DNA of 27,050 nucleotides, taken from positions 1 to 27,050 of the forward strand of contig SKPS01000288.1 in assembly GCA_007119395.1 (NCBI GenBank), written 5' to 3'. Both the position numbers and the translations under genes were made by a program. Below, in pieces: positions 1 through 8,458 of this stretch; the stretch's first letter is position 1, and every line of letters begins with the position of its first letter. This stretch comes from Lentimicrobiaceae bacterium (GTDB lineage: Bacteria; Bacteroidota; Bacteroidia; Bacteroidales; SKPS01). The notes under the pieces were generated by a model. It did not search any database, was not told the origin of the DNA, and saw only the letters and a program-made list of their open reading frames with translations.

Positions 1-737
1 ATGGTCACCTTTTCAACAGATGCGTGCCTGAGAATTTCACGTACTGTGCCTCCATCACCCCCTCCTATGACCAGCGCATTTTTCACATTACCATGGGCAA
101 AGATGGCTGGGTGGGAGATCATCTCATGGTAATGGGTTTCATCGCGCTCAGTACACATCACCATATTATCAATGGTGAGCATCTTCCCGTAGGCGTAGGT
201 ATCCAGCACACGCACATGCTGAAAGGGAGTTTTTTTATCATACAGCAGTTCACCGGTATGACGGAGGCTCAGTGCCTGGTTGTCGTCTTTATCGGTGAAC
301 CATACGTTTCTGTTGTACATTCCCGGGTTGACATGTTTCTTAGCCTCCTCCCGCATGGTCCCAAGATTGAAATCCACCTTATCGAGAAGGGCAATGTTGC
401 CTCTTCGCATCTCCAGCGCACCGTAGGATTCTGAATGTAGCACACCCTTCAGGTAGTCAAAAGAGATCCACGGGTTTACTTCGTCACCGCAAGTAAAGAG
501 ATCCACCGCGGCATAACCGTATTCAGGCCACGTATGAATGGCCAGATGGCTCTCCTGAATCACCACAACACCTGAAACACCGAATGGTGAAAAATAGTGA
601 AAAGTGCTGTTAATGACAGTGGCACCTGCCTCTTTCGCAGCCTCCACCATCCCTTTTTCTATCAAAATTACATCGTTCAGCGCCTCGGGGCTGCAATTCG
701 TGAATTCAACCAAAATGTGTCGTCCAAGATCTGTCAT
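1..737 (-). CDS. Fused S-adenosylmethionine decarboxylase / spermidine synthase (3' end outside window)
   Basis: At least 245 codons, cut by the left edge. Residues 1 to about 115 are a class 1B pyruvoyl-dependent AdoMet decarboxylase (SpeD/SpeH). The self-cleavage site is Glu62-Ser63 in ESHLAIHTWPE, and His68 and Cys83 fall at the spacing known for the Thermotoga enzyme. After a short linker, residues from about 143 are the start of a spermidine synthase (SpeE): the N-terminal beta region, TERDETHYHEM, and the nucleotide-binding loop VIGGGDGG around 223-230. There is no stop between the halves, so one polypeptide should make decarboxylated AdoMet and transfer its aminopropyl group to putrescine in the cytoplasm. 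Self-cleavage would leave the synthase attached to the alpha chain carrying the pyruvoyl group. ATG at 737 gives a start that fits the family. The gene is divergent from pheT. The catalytic end of the synthase is not visible. Confidence 0.93.
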   Translation of the reverse strand, partial: MTDLGRHILVEFTNCSPEALNDVILIEKGMVEAAKEAGATVINSTFHYFSPFGVSGVVVIQESHLAIHTWPEYGYAAVDLFTCGDEVNPWISFDYLKGVLHSESYGALEMRRGNIALLDKVDFNLGTMREEAKKHVNPGMYNRNVWFTDKDDNQALSLRHTGELLYDKKTPFQHVRVLDTYAYGKMLTIDNMVMCTERDETHYHEMISHPAIFAHGNVKNALVIGGGDGGTVREILRHASVEKVT

Positions 738-758
738 AGCCTATTGTTTTCGTTTGTG

Positions 759-766
759 CAAATTTA
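759..766 (-). promoter_or_regulatory. -7 element (TAAATTTG) of the decarboxylase/synthase gene
   Basis: The minus strand reads TAAATTTG, a full match to the Bacteroidota -7 consensus TAnnTTTG, 21 bases upstream of the ATG at 737. No well-spaced -33 TTG was found (the nearest is 14 bases away), so only the -7 half is supported. Confidence 0.4.
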
Positions 767-840
767 CGCTTTTTGACATACAATGCACACCATTCAAAAC
801 CCTTACGTACTTTGTTGAGGTTGATTCTGCCATGGTGATG

Positions 841-872
841 TTGGAAGCAACCAAAAAACTTGACTATTTTTG
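841..872 (+). promoter_or_regulatory. Promoter of pheT
   Basis: TTG at 841-843 and TATTTTTG at 865-872 are 21 bases apart and match the Bacteroidota -33/-7 pattern. The predicted transcript starts about 13 bases before the ATG at 892, which supports that start over the longer open frame running back to about 604. Confidence 0.6.
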
Positions 873-891
873 CAGCATTAAACAGTTTTTT

Positions 892-3360
892 ATGAAGATA
901 TCTTATCGATGGTTGTCAGAATACATGGAAGGGATTCCTTCCCCTGAGGTTGCCTCGGAATTACTCACTTCAACCGGATTAGAAGTGGAGTCAGTAACTG
1001 CTTTCGAGAGCATCAGGGGTGGACTTCGTGGTGTGGTGCTCGGCGAGGTGTTGGCATGCACAAAGCATCCCAATGCAGACAAGTTGACATTGTGCCGGGT
1101 TGATATTGGCGGGGATTCACCTTTGTCGATCGTTTGCGGTGCGCCCAATGTAGCCGTTGGCCAGAAAGTGCCTGTGGCGACAGTGGGGTGTACACTCTAT
1201 CCTTTTGGCAAGGAGGAAGGCTTTACCATACGCAGGTCAAAGATCAGGGGAGAGGTTTCGGAGGGCATGATATGCGCTGAGGATGAACTGGGTATTGGTC
1301 CTTCACATGATGGCATCATGGTGCTTGACACGAAGGCAGAACCGGGAACACCGGCAGCATCCTACTTCAATATATTTGATGATACTGTAATAGAGATAGG
1401 GCTTACCCCCAACCGCACGGATGCCATGTCACATCTTGGTGTGGCACGAGACCTGGCTGCGTGCATCAGTTTCAGAGAGAAAAGAAGCTCAAAAGTGTTA
1501 TGGCCACCAATGGATCTCCCCTCTTCAGGAAACAATTCCTTGCCGGTAGAGATAAACATTCAAAACCATGAGGCGTGTAAGCGGTATACCGGTATTACAC
1601 TTAGCGATGTAAAAGTGGGAGATTCCCCCGATTGGTTGCGAAACAAGCTGACTGCAATTGGTGTGAAGCCGCACAACAACGTGGTGGATGTTACCAATTA
1701 TGTATTACATGAGCTGGGGCATCCGTTGCACGCTTTTGACTATGATCAGATTGCTGATGCCACGATAGAGGTGAAAAATCTTGCGGCCGGCACACCGTTC
1801 ACTACCCTTGAGGGGACGGAGCGAAAGTTGTCTGCCGATGACTTAATGATTTGCGACACCCGAAAGCCATTGTGTATTGCGGGTGTTTACGGAGGGCTCG
1901 GCTCCGGTGTAACGGAAAAAACAACCCGGGTATTTCTTGAAAGCGCATGGTTTGATCCTGTCTCTGTTCGCCGGTCGGCCAAAGCACATGGCCTTAGCAC
2001 TGATGCCTCGTTCCGCTTTGAGCGTGGTGCTGACCCCCATATCACGGTGAGGGCCCTGAAGCGAGCAGCCATGATTTTATGCGATATCGCAGGTGCACGC
2101 ATTTCCTCAGAGATCGTGGATGCCGGGGAATATGCGACCACTCCCCCGAAAACAGAAGTATCACTGCGACTCGACAGGCTGCAAACCCTCATTGGACAGG
2201 AGATTACCAAAGAGGAGATCCTCAGCATACTGGAACTTCTTGACTTCTCTGTTACCAAAGACCAACACCATACATTGCTTTTGGAGGTCCCCTCCTACCG
2301 CTGTGATGTGACGCGTGAAGCCGATGTAGCCGAAGAGGTGCTTCGCATTTATGGAATGAACCATATCAACATCCCCCCAAATATACCTGTGGCATTTCCT
2401 GTTGAAACCACCTCCGGAACCAGGCTGCTCATTAAAAAGTTCTCAGCACATCTTGTTCACAACGGTTTCTTTGAAGCGTGGAATAACTCTCTTACAGCAT
2501 CCGGTGATACCATTACACCGCAGGAAGAGAGCTTGCGTGTCTCTGTGTTGAACCCGCTCAGTCAGGAGCTCAATATGTTGCGCGACAATATGCTGATGGG
2601 GTTACTGGAGAACGCCAGACATAACATCAACAGAAAAGTTACAGATCTGAAACTGTTTGAAGCGGGGAAGACATATCACATCATCCCTGGCTCATCGCCC
2701 GAAGGTGTGGTAACGCAGCGCTATGATGAGCAAGATAAGATGGGATTGCTCATGACTGGCTACTCTACCGACGAATCTTGGCGGGCATCCCGTCATGAGT
2801 TTACTTTCTGGGACATCAAGGAGGTGGTGGTTCAATTGCTTCAGCTTGCAGGCATCAAGGGGGAACCGGTCATGGAAGTGTTCGGAGGTTCAAACCATCT
2901 TATGCCGGCGGCAGCCTGCCTTGACCACGAGCAGCAGCCATACGTTCTGATAGGAAAAGTTGCCGATCAAATGGCGATGAAAGCAGGGATAAAACAACCG
3001 GTTTGGTATGCAGAGATAAACCTTTCCAGGCTGTTGGGTGTAATCAGTGATCAACCCGTATTATTTGCACCTTTGCCCAGATTTCCTGATGTTCGGCGTG
3101 ATCTCTCGCTGGTGGTTGACCAACACATCACTTATCACCAGGTGGAGCAAGTGGTAAAGAAAGTAGCTCCGAAACTGATACACCACGTAACCCTGTTTGA
3201 TGTGTACGAATCGGGCAATTTGCCTGCCGGAAAGAAATCTTATGCTTTGGCCATCACCCTAAGGGATCTTGAAAAAACCCTCAGCGACCGGGAGATTGAT
3301 CAGGTGATGGATAGGATTGTAGCCAAACTGGGCAAAGTTCATGGGGCTGTTTTAAGATAA
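892..3360 (+). CDS. pheT: Phenylalanyl-tRNA synthetase beta subunit
   Basis: 822 residues, usual length for bacterial PheT. With PheS it forms the alpha2-beta2 enzyme that charges tRNA-Phe in the cytoplasm. It begins MKISYRWLSEYM, typical of the family. It then shows the EMAP-II-like tRNA-binding OB fold (about 40-155, with HPNADKLTLCRVD and IVCGAPN), the B3/B4 editing region (about 210-390, with NVVDVTNYVLHELGHPLHAF), the B5 domain (about 405-475), the catalytic-like core, and a C-terminal ferredoxin-like anticodon-binding domain (about 730-822, with PRFPDVRRDLSLVVD and TLFDVYESGNLPAGKKSYA). The frame stays open upstream to 604, but homology begins at 892 and a promoter lies just before it. 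pheS is not in the window, so the subunits are not in one operon here. Confidence 0.97.
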   Translation: MKISYRWLSEYMEGIPSPEVASELLTSTGLEVESVTAFESIRGGLRGVVLGEVLACTKHPNADKLTLCRVDIGGDSPLSIVCGAPNVAVGQKVPVATVGCTLYPFGKEEGFTIRRSKIRGEVSEGMICAEDELGIGPSHDGIMVLDTKAEPGTPAASYFNIFDDTVIEIGLTPNRTDAMSHLGVARDLAACISFREKRSSKVLWPPMDLPSSGNNSLPVEINIQNHEACKRYTGITLSDVKVGDSPDWLRNKLTAIGVKPHNNVVDVTNYVLHELGHPLHAFDYDQIADATIEVKNLAAGTPFTTLEGTERKLSADDLMICDTRKPLCIAGVYGGLGSGVTEKTTRVFLESAWFDPVSVRRSAKAHGLSTDASFRFERGADPHITVRALKRAAMILCDIAGARISSEIVDAGEYATTPPKTEVSLRLDRLQTLIGQEITKEEILSILELLDFSVTKDQHHTLLLEVPSYRCDVTREADVAEEVLRIYGMNHINIPPNIPVAFPVETTSGTRLLIKKFSAHLVHNGFFEAWNNSLTASGDTITPQEESLRVSVLNPLSQELNMLRDNMLMGLLENARHNINRKVTDLKLFEAGKTYHIIPGSSPEGVVTQRYDEQDKMGLLMTGYSTDESWRASRHEFTFWDIKEVVVQLLQLAGIKGEPVMEVFGGSNHLMPAAACLDHEQQPYVLIGKVADQMAMKAGIKQPVWYAEINLSRLLGVISDQPVLFAPLPRFPDVRRDLSLVVDQHITYHQVEQVVKKVAPKLIHHVTLFDVYESGNLPAGKKSYALAITLRDLEKTLSDREIDQVMDRIVAKLGKVHGAVLR

Positions 3361-3398
3361 TTTAGCAAAATGGTCTTTTCGAAAGAATTGAAAAATAG

Positions 3399-3406
3399 TA
3401 TTTTTG
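3399..3406 (+). promoter_or_regulatory. -7 element before the coiled-coil lipoprotein gene
   Basis: TATTTTTG is a full match to TAnnTTTG and lies 77 bases before the ATG at 3484. A TTG at proper distance is missing (TTTTC sits there instead). No terminator is visible between pheT and this site, so read-through is possible. Confidence 0.4.
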
Positions 3407-3483
3407 CTTGCTGAACTGTAGAATCTGCAACAGCAGGCAATCAATATCAACTAACCCTTTAAACGAATAAAACTCGAGAACAG

Positions 3484-4350
3484 ATGAAAACCGTAAAGAA
3501 AGTATTGTTATTCTTCGTGGCTGTATTGGTCCTGGCGGCCTGTAAGGACCAGGAGGCAATTGAGCAGGCGGAAAGGCTTGAGCTGGAGAATGAGAGGCTT
3601 CGCTCTGAATTCATGGCAAAGGATTCAACGCTGAACGCGTTGTTTGCGTCATACAATGAGATTGAAGAGAACCTTGCCGTAATCCGCGAGAGAGAGAACT
3701 TAATTCGCGCTGCCGGAACAGGGGATCTTTCAGACGATGCCAAGAACCGGATTGCCCAGGATCTTACCATGATTGCTGAACTTATGGAGCAAAACAGGCA
3801 AACCATTGCCTCTCTGCGCCGTCAGCTTCGCAATTCCAATGTAAGGATTCAGGAGTTTGAAAACACCATTGAGTTACTTACACAAACTATTGAGAAGAAG
3901 GATGCTGAGATCATAGAGCTGTCGAATCAGTTGGCCGAAAAGAATGCAGAGCTTTCTACATTGGCCGGCAAAATTAAGGATATCTCATCTGATCTGGCAG
4001 AGACTAAAGAGGAGTTGGCCCGCAAAGACAGTGACCTGCACACTGCGTGGTATGTGATTGGCACAGAGCGCGAGTTGCGTTCAAAAGGTATCGTCACGCG
4101 GGAAGGTGGATTTGTGGGCATTGGCCGTACACGCCAACTCGACAGCGATTTTAACGCAAAGCATTTTAGTGAGATTGACATCCGCGAGGTAAAGAACATC
4201 CCGATTAACCAACGGTCGGCTCGTTTGGTGACCACTCACCCAACAGAGAGTTACAATCTGATTGGCGACCGGAATATTGAGAGCTTAGAGATTCTTAACT
4301 ACAAGGATTTCTGGATGACATCAAAGCATTTGGTGATCATTGTAAGGTAG
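3484..4350 (+). CDS. Coiled-coil lipoprotein of unknown function
   Basis: 288 residues. A short signal peptide ends in the lipobox LVLAAC with Cys20 as the lipidation site, so it should be membrane-anchored, facing the periplasm or surface. Residues about 24-195 are almost wholly charged heptad-like helix, rich in Glu, Arg, Leu and Asn, that should form a long coiled coil. A small non-coiled C-terminal domain follows (about 195-288), containing EGGFVGIGRTRQL and ending in TSKHLVIIVR. I recall similar Bacteroidota proteins being annotated as Cbp1-family collagen-binding adhesins, but nothing in the sequence shows collagen binding. ATG at 3484 is chosen because the signal peptide begins there. 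It converges with the OmpA-like gene, with a long inverted repeat between the two. Confidence 0.85.
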   Translation: MKTVKKVLLFFVAVLVLAACKDQEAIEQAERLELENERLRSEFMAKDSTLNALFASYNEIEENLAVIRERENLIRAAGTGDLSDDAKNRIAQDLTMIAELMEQNRQTIASLRRQLRNSNVRIQEFENTIELLTQTIEKKDAEIIELSNQLAEKNAELSTLAGKIKDISSDLAETKEELARKDSDLHTAWYVIGTERELRSKGIVTREGGFVGIGRTRQLDSDFNAKHFSEIDIREVKNIPINQRSARLVTTHPTESYNLIGDRNIESLEILNYKDFWMTSKHLVIIVR

Positions 4351-4376
4351 CGACTGCTGAACTGTACTGATTGCCG

Positions 4377-4440
4377 TAGGGGCAACCTTTGCATGCATAT
4401 TGAACTTTGGTTCTTTCAGTGCTGCTAAGGGTTGCCCCTA
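4377..4440. repeat. 11-base inverted repeat between convergent genes
   Basis: TAGGGGCAACC at 4377-4387 is perfectly repeated in inverse as GGTTGCCCCTA at 4430-4440, with 42 bases between the arms. The right arm runs into the 3' end of the OmpA-like gene and encodes part of its last residues. No clean T-tract follows on either strand, so a simple terminator is not obvious; a dispersed palindromic repeat is an alternative. Confidence 0.6.
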
Positions 4441-5690
4441 ATTGTAACCTGAAACTCCACCCTTCGGTTGGCCTGCATTTGCTCTTCGGAGGTTGCATAA
4501 GGGTAAACCATCTGGCTGTTGCTCACCCCTTTCCATGAGAGACGACCGGGCTCCACTCCTCGACGCACAAGGTAATTATACACCGACCTGGCCCGTCTCT
4601 CCGATAACGACTGATTGTGCGCCGGTGTTGAGTTGCTGCGCGCATTCAAAGGGTCATTCACATGCCCGATGATCTTCAGTGAAATATTGGGCTGATCCTT
4701 CATCGTTTCCGCAATGTTGTCAAGCACCGGAAACGATTCACGCAACAGCTTGTCGCTACCACCCATGAACAGGATGTTGGTAAATGAAACACTTTCGCCC
4801 TCTACAAGCTTTTGTAGGTTGGCTGTTTTGAAAAAGGTTTGGAAGTTGGATCCTGTTCTGATTTCAGTGGTAAACTGAATATACCCCTTTGCCCTGACCA
4901 CCACCTGATAGCTCGTTTGCTGCTCCAGCCTGATCACCATTCTGGAGGTATCCTGCCATGAACGGGGGGGCTGTTCATCACGCCATGCAGAGCGCTTGAT
5001 CAGCACAATTTCAGCATTCACCGGATCATGGCTGTTGGCATCCCGTACGTTAATATTTAAAAAGTTGGATGGCTCCTCAACCACCTCCGGCTCTTTGTCA
5101 CGGCAATTCCGGTATTTCAGATGCACCGTATGCCCTTTCCCATCAGGGTATACATTGTCGAGCACCAATATGTACCTTTCACCTGCTTCCACAGGCAAAG
5201 CACGCGCATAAGACGGGCCAGGGCCGGCATGGATAAAGTCTTCCGTTGCATCGTACGAAAGGCCCGTACGGCTTCCTATGGAGGGGTCGTTTCGCGAGAT
5301 GCAACTCCTTACAGGTTTTATCTTGCGTTGCCTGATCAGATCACACGTCTCAGGACCTTGGTATCGAAACAGGATAAAATCATAATCATCCTCCACTGCC
5401 ACAGGAATAATATCCAGTAATAAGTCGCAATCCCTCAACACCTCAAAAGTATACCAAACCGTGTTATGCTCTTTCTGAAATGAATAAGGATCTGATAAAT
5501 GGCTATTAAACTCCATCACCTCACCGGAACCGGAGGGAGGGGTGGTGGGGCCATAGATGGTATCAAAAATCTCTATCGCATTTTTGCAATCCGCATGTTC
5601 GGGGCCGACCCTGTACAACACCTGGGCAACACCAGATGTAATAATCATCTGAAAGAGAAATAGAAACACTATACTGATATAACGCTGCAT
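4425..5690 (-). CDS. OmpA-family C-terminal domain protein
   Basis: 421 residues. A signal peptide (MQRYISIVFLFLFQMI..., ending near VAQ) is followed by a beta-rich module with paired cysteines and NTVWYTFEV / DDYDFILFRY. That module resembles the beta-sandwich found ahead of many Bacteroidota surface proteins. A middle region about 215-290 looks like a carboxypeptidase-regulatory or PEGA-like fold (YQVVVRAKGYIQF). The last 120 residues are an OmpA-like peptidoglycan-associating domain: LKIIGHVND, LSERRARSVYNYLVRRGV and a final ANRRVEFQV. The usual TDxxG is altered to HVND with an insertion, though the helix arginines remain. It probably sits in the periplasm tied to the outer membrane or wall. 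ATG at 5690 is preferred over an upstream GTG at 5717 because the signal peptide then starts at the N-terminus. It begins 2 bases after the peptidase stop, so the two are very likely co-translated. Confidence 0.85.
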   Translation of the reverse strand: MQRYISIVFLFLFQMIITSGVAQVLYRVGPEHADCKNAIEIFDTIYGPTTPPSGSGEVMEFNSHLSDPYSFQKEHNTVWYTFEVLRDCDLLLDIIPVAVEDDYDFILFRYQGPETCDLIRQRKIKPVRSCISRNDPSIGSRTGLSYDATEDFIHAGPGPSYARALPVEAGERYILVLDNVYPDGKGHTVHLKYRNCRDKEPEVVEEPSNFLNINVRDANSHDPVNAEIVLIKRSAWRDEQPPRSWQDTSRMVIRLEQQTSYQVVVRAKGYIQFTTEIRTGSNFQTFFKTANLQKLVEGESVSFTNILFMGGSDKLLRESFPVLDNIAETMKDQPNISLKIIGHVNDPLNARSNSTPAHNQSLSERRARSVYNYLVRRGVEPGRLSWKGVSNSQMVYPYATSEEQMQANRRVEFQVTIRGNP

Positions 5691-5692
5691 GG

Positions 5693-8053
5693 CTATCTGC
5701 TGATAATGGTTATCCACTCAGAGGCTATCGGCAATCCCTGTTTTGTTGATACAACAAAGAGATAAACACCCGGCTTGAAATCGTTCAGATCCACTGATTG
5801 GTGAAGGCTGTTTTCGCCTAGTGTAAACCGTGACACGAATGCCCCGTTGGCTTGATATATTCTAACGTACAAAGGTGTTTCAAATTGCCGGGTTCTGACA
5901 TATAGTTTGTTGCGTGCCGGATTGGGATAGAACATAGAAGGGTATTTTATGGAGGTCTCTTTTGGCCTGTCAACGCCGATGTGATCCTGATCCCACATGG
6001 CCAAAGTATATTCACCCATTTGCAGTGCAGGAACGGTGATCACGCCAGCAGTTGGTGCACCAGACCTGATAAAGGGAACCGAACCCCACTTTTCTCCGGC
6101 ATGTGGTCTGTACAGCACAACAAGTGAATCATTATTGTTGGTTATCAACGCGTTGTCGTATTGATTTCCAACAGAGTAAGAGAAGAGGCCGTCAAGATTT
6201 GCCGAAGGGGGTATCACCCCTGAGAGCTTCCAGTATCTGTTGGGCGAGAGGGTCAGACCATCTAAAGTGTGCGGCAAGGGATCCGGATTAACGAAAGCGT
6301 GTTCCACTCTGAACAGGAGGGAATCAGGCAGGGCGTTCACCCTGAGCCGGAAAAACATATCGGTAAAAAGATGGATCCCTTCATCTTTGATGATGGTGGT
6401 TGTGGTGGTAGCAGCATGAGCGGTGCGCTCCCGGGGATCCATCAGCACCAATACAGGTTCAAACGGCAACCAGAACGTTTCCATTCCTGTTGCCCCTGAG
6501 AATGATAAGATATGAGTGGTTTTTGCAAAATCGCTGTCATAGAAACCGATTTCAACCTTGTTGTCGTCGGCATAAGTTGACCTGCCGGTAATTTTTTGTT
6601 TTACGTGTACAGTAACATTCCATCCTCCGCTGTATGGCGTTGTTGCCACTGAGTCGATGGAGAAATGTGGGAAACCCGGGGTAAAGACCCATGCATCAAA
6701 GAAAGGATTTAGGTTGATGCCGGTGTATTGGGTCAGGAAGTCACGCATTTGGTAACTGGAGACGGGTTGAAAAGCGAAATGGGTGGTCAGGGCTTTGACG
6801 GCATCGAAGAATAATGAGTCACCGAGGTATCCTCTCAGGGTATGTACTACGAGGGCACCTTTGTCGTATACGGTGCTGCCGTAGGTATGATCTGTTCCTA
6901 CCGGGGAGAGGGGTAGCCAGCTGCCATCACCGCCGGAGGCAGAGGTATGGGTAAAGTTCAGCACTTTTTTGCGCAGTTCCATCAGTTGTTCATTGGCCAT
7001 GGTCACTCCATCGGTGCCTTCAGTGTAAATCGATTCGGCATAACGCGCCCACCCTTCGTTGATCCACATATCACCGGAGGAGGCGCAGGTGATCAGGTTG
7101 CCAAACCAGGCGTGGGCGAGCTCATGGGCGATCAGCCAGGCAAACTGTTGCGTTCCGTTTATAAGGTTTCGGGGCATGGCGATATTTGTGGCGTGTTCCA
7201 TGGCGCCTTTGGTGGTTCCTGTATACCCCACTCTTGGCCAACGGTATGGTCCGAAGCGCTCCTCAAAAATGGCCATCATCTGAGGCACTTCAGAGAAGGT
7301 GGCAACGGCATTGGCAGAATCGGCTGGGCGAACATAGATTGAAATGGGGATGGTATCCTGGATGCCGTAATAAACATCATGAACAACAGTTAAATCGCCT
7401 GCTGCCACAGATGCCAGGTAGGTTGGGACGGGTTTGTTGAGGTGCCAGTGCCATGTGATGGTCCCATCAGGGTGTTGTAATGTGTCAACAAGTACGCCCC
7501 CCGCTACAGCACGGTGATGACCTTGTGTACGCACCTTCACATCGTAAGTGGCCCTGTCGATAAAGTCATCAAGGCAGGGGAACCAAACACGGCCATAGTT
7601 GTGGGGATAGTCTTTGAATGCCACACCGAGGTTGAAGGCCAGAGAGCTGTCGGCCAGGAAATGAAATCCTCCCCAGTTGTAAGATTCAATCAACGGGGTG
7701 CCATGGTACACCACCCGAAGAACGAATGTGTCTGCCGGGGTCACCGGTGCAGCAAGCAACAGACGAAGTACCGTATCGTTGTAATGGTAATGGGCATGAG
7801 GTGTGCCGTTCAACAGCAGTGAATCGATGGTGAGCTTCCTGAAGTCAAGCGAGAAGCTCTCCACAGAAGCCATCCGTGGAGTGATGGTGAGATCAGCAGT
7901 TCCATAAAGTTTCTGGTGTGAAAGGTGTTTCATGTCCAGAACAATCGAATAGTTCAGCACATTGATGGTGTCGCTTTTAAGCGCCTGTCCGTTTGCTGTA
8001 ACGAGTGCTGACATCAGTGTTATCAGAACAAAAGACCTTAAATATTGCTGCAT
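5693..8053 (-). CDS. M1-family metallo-aminopeptidase with T9SS sorting domain
   Basis: 786 residues. A signal peptide (starting MQQYLRSFVLITLMSALV) leads to an M1 N-terminal beta domain, then the gluzincin catalytic domain. HELAH at 310-314 and Glu333 in WINEGWA form the zinc site HExxH-x18-E. The exopeptidase loop reads GAMEH (283-287) rather than the textbook GAMEN. The VYDKGALVVHTL segment carries the likely transition-state tyrosine. The last ~85 residues form a type A T9SS sorting domain (FYPNPARNKLYV, ...LNDFKPGVYLFVV), so the enzyme is expected to be exported through the outer membrane and released or surface-attached. It should trim N-terminal residues from external peptides. The frame continues to a TTG at 8095, but ATG at 8053 puts the signal peptide at the start. 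It is followed directly by the OmpA-like gene. Confidence 0.92.
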   Translation of the reverse strand: MQQYLRSFVLITLMSALVTANGQALKSDTINVLNYSIVLDMKHLSHQKLYGTADLTITPRMASVESFSLDFRKLTIDSLLLNGTPHAHYHYNDTVLRLLLAAPVTPADTFVLRVVYHGTPLIESYNWGGFHFLADSSLAFNLGVAFKDYPHNYGRVWFPCLDDFIDRATYDVKVRTQGHHRAVAGGVLVDTLQHPDGTITWHWHLNKPVPTYLASVAAGDLTVVHDVYYGIQDTIPISIYVRPADSANAVATFSEVPQMMAIFEERFGPYRWPRVGYTGTTKGAMEHATNIAMPRNLINGTQQFAWLIAHELAHAWFGNLITCASSGDMWINEGWARYAESIYTEGTDGVTMANEQLMELRKKVLNFTHTSASGGDGSWLPLSPVGTDHTYGSTVYDKGALVVHTLRGYLGDSLFFDAVKALTTHFAFQPVSSYQMRDFLTQYTGINLNPFFDAWVFTPGFPHFSIDSVATTPYSGGWNVTVHVKQKITGRSTYADDNKVEIGFYDSDFAKTTHILSFSGATGMETFWLPFEPVLVLMDPRERTAHAATTTTTIIKDEGIHLFTDMFFRLRVNALPDSLLFRVEHAFVNPDPLPHTLDGLTLSPNRYWKLSGVIPPSANLDGLFSYSVGNQYDNALITNNNDSLVVLYRPHAGEKWGSVPFIRSGAPTAGVITVPALQMGEYTLAMWDQDHIGVDRPKETSIKYPSMFYPNPARNKLYVRTRQFETPLYVRIYQANGAFVSRFTLGENSLHQSVDLNDFKPGVYLFVVSTKQGLPIASEWITIISR

Positions 8054-8302
8054 GGGATCTGTTTGAATTTTCAACGCAAGATAGCGATTTTTCAAATACA
8101 GTTTTAAAGACCCTGGTCAAGTTTTCAGAACGATTTTGACATCACTTGTTCAACACCTTGTTAGCGCTCCATTCATAAGCGCCCTCTGTTCGGTTTATTG
8201 CCTGAGAAGATTTTTCTAAAGCGCCCTGCAACACGCCTTACTTGGAGGGTATCTGTGTGTTTGCTGTATGGTTGCCGATTTGATCATCCAATCGGTCATA
8301 GC

Positions 8303-8332
8303 AAAAAATGCCGTTGCTGATGCAACGGCATT
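8303..8332 (-). terminator. Rho-independent terminator of tRNA-Asn
   Basis: AATGCCGTTGC at 8307-8317 and GCAACGGCATT at 8322-8332 form a perfect 11-base-pair stem with a 4-base loop. On the minus strand it is followed by six T (8308-8303, partly in the stem). It lies just downstream of the tRNA gene. Confidence 0.85.
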
Positions 8333-8337
8333 GTGGG

Positions 8338-8414
8338 TGGCTCCCCCTCTTGGACTTGAACCAAGGACCCCCTGATTAACAGTCAGGTGCTCTAACCAAC
8401 TGAGCTAAGGAGGA
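8338..8414 (-). tRNA. tRNA-Asn (GTT anticodon)
   Basis: The minus strand folds as a complete tRNA. The acceptor stem TCCTCCT pairs with AGGGGGA, with a D arm containing AGCTCAGTTGGTTAGAGC. The anticodon stem CCTGA/TCAGG carries loop CTGTTAA, giving anticodon GTT. The T arm is CTTGG-TTCAAGT-CCAAG. The discriminator base is G (8341), and a CCA end is encoded at 8340-8338, so the body is 8341-8414. It has its own promoter and terminator, so it is a single-gene unit. Confidence 0.97.
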
Positions 8415-8458
8415 GTGTTGTTTGCTCGGAAGCGGCATATGCCCCTTTTAAAGCGCTG

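Noticed and set aside
24..434. Plus-strand open frame opposite the decarboxylase/synthase
   Set aside because: It is antisense to a clearly identified enzyme and shows no domain of its own.
604..891. N-terminal extension of pheT from a GTG at 604
   Set aside because: The extra 96 residues do not resemble PheT, overlap the divergent decarboxylase gene and cross two promoter sites; family homology starts exactly at ATG 892.
8054..8095. TTG start 14 codons before the M1 peptidase ATG
   Set aside because: The ATG at 8053 gives a normal signal peptide; the longer form adds an unlikely polar lead.
8341..8414. tRNA-Asn as an integration site for a mobile element
   Set aside because: No integrase, no second copy of the tRNA 3' end and no change in gene character nearby.
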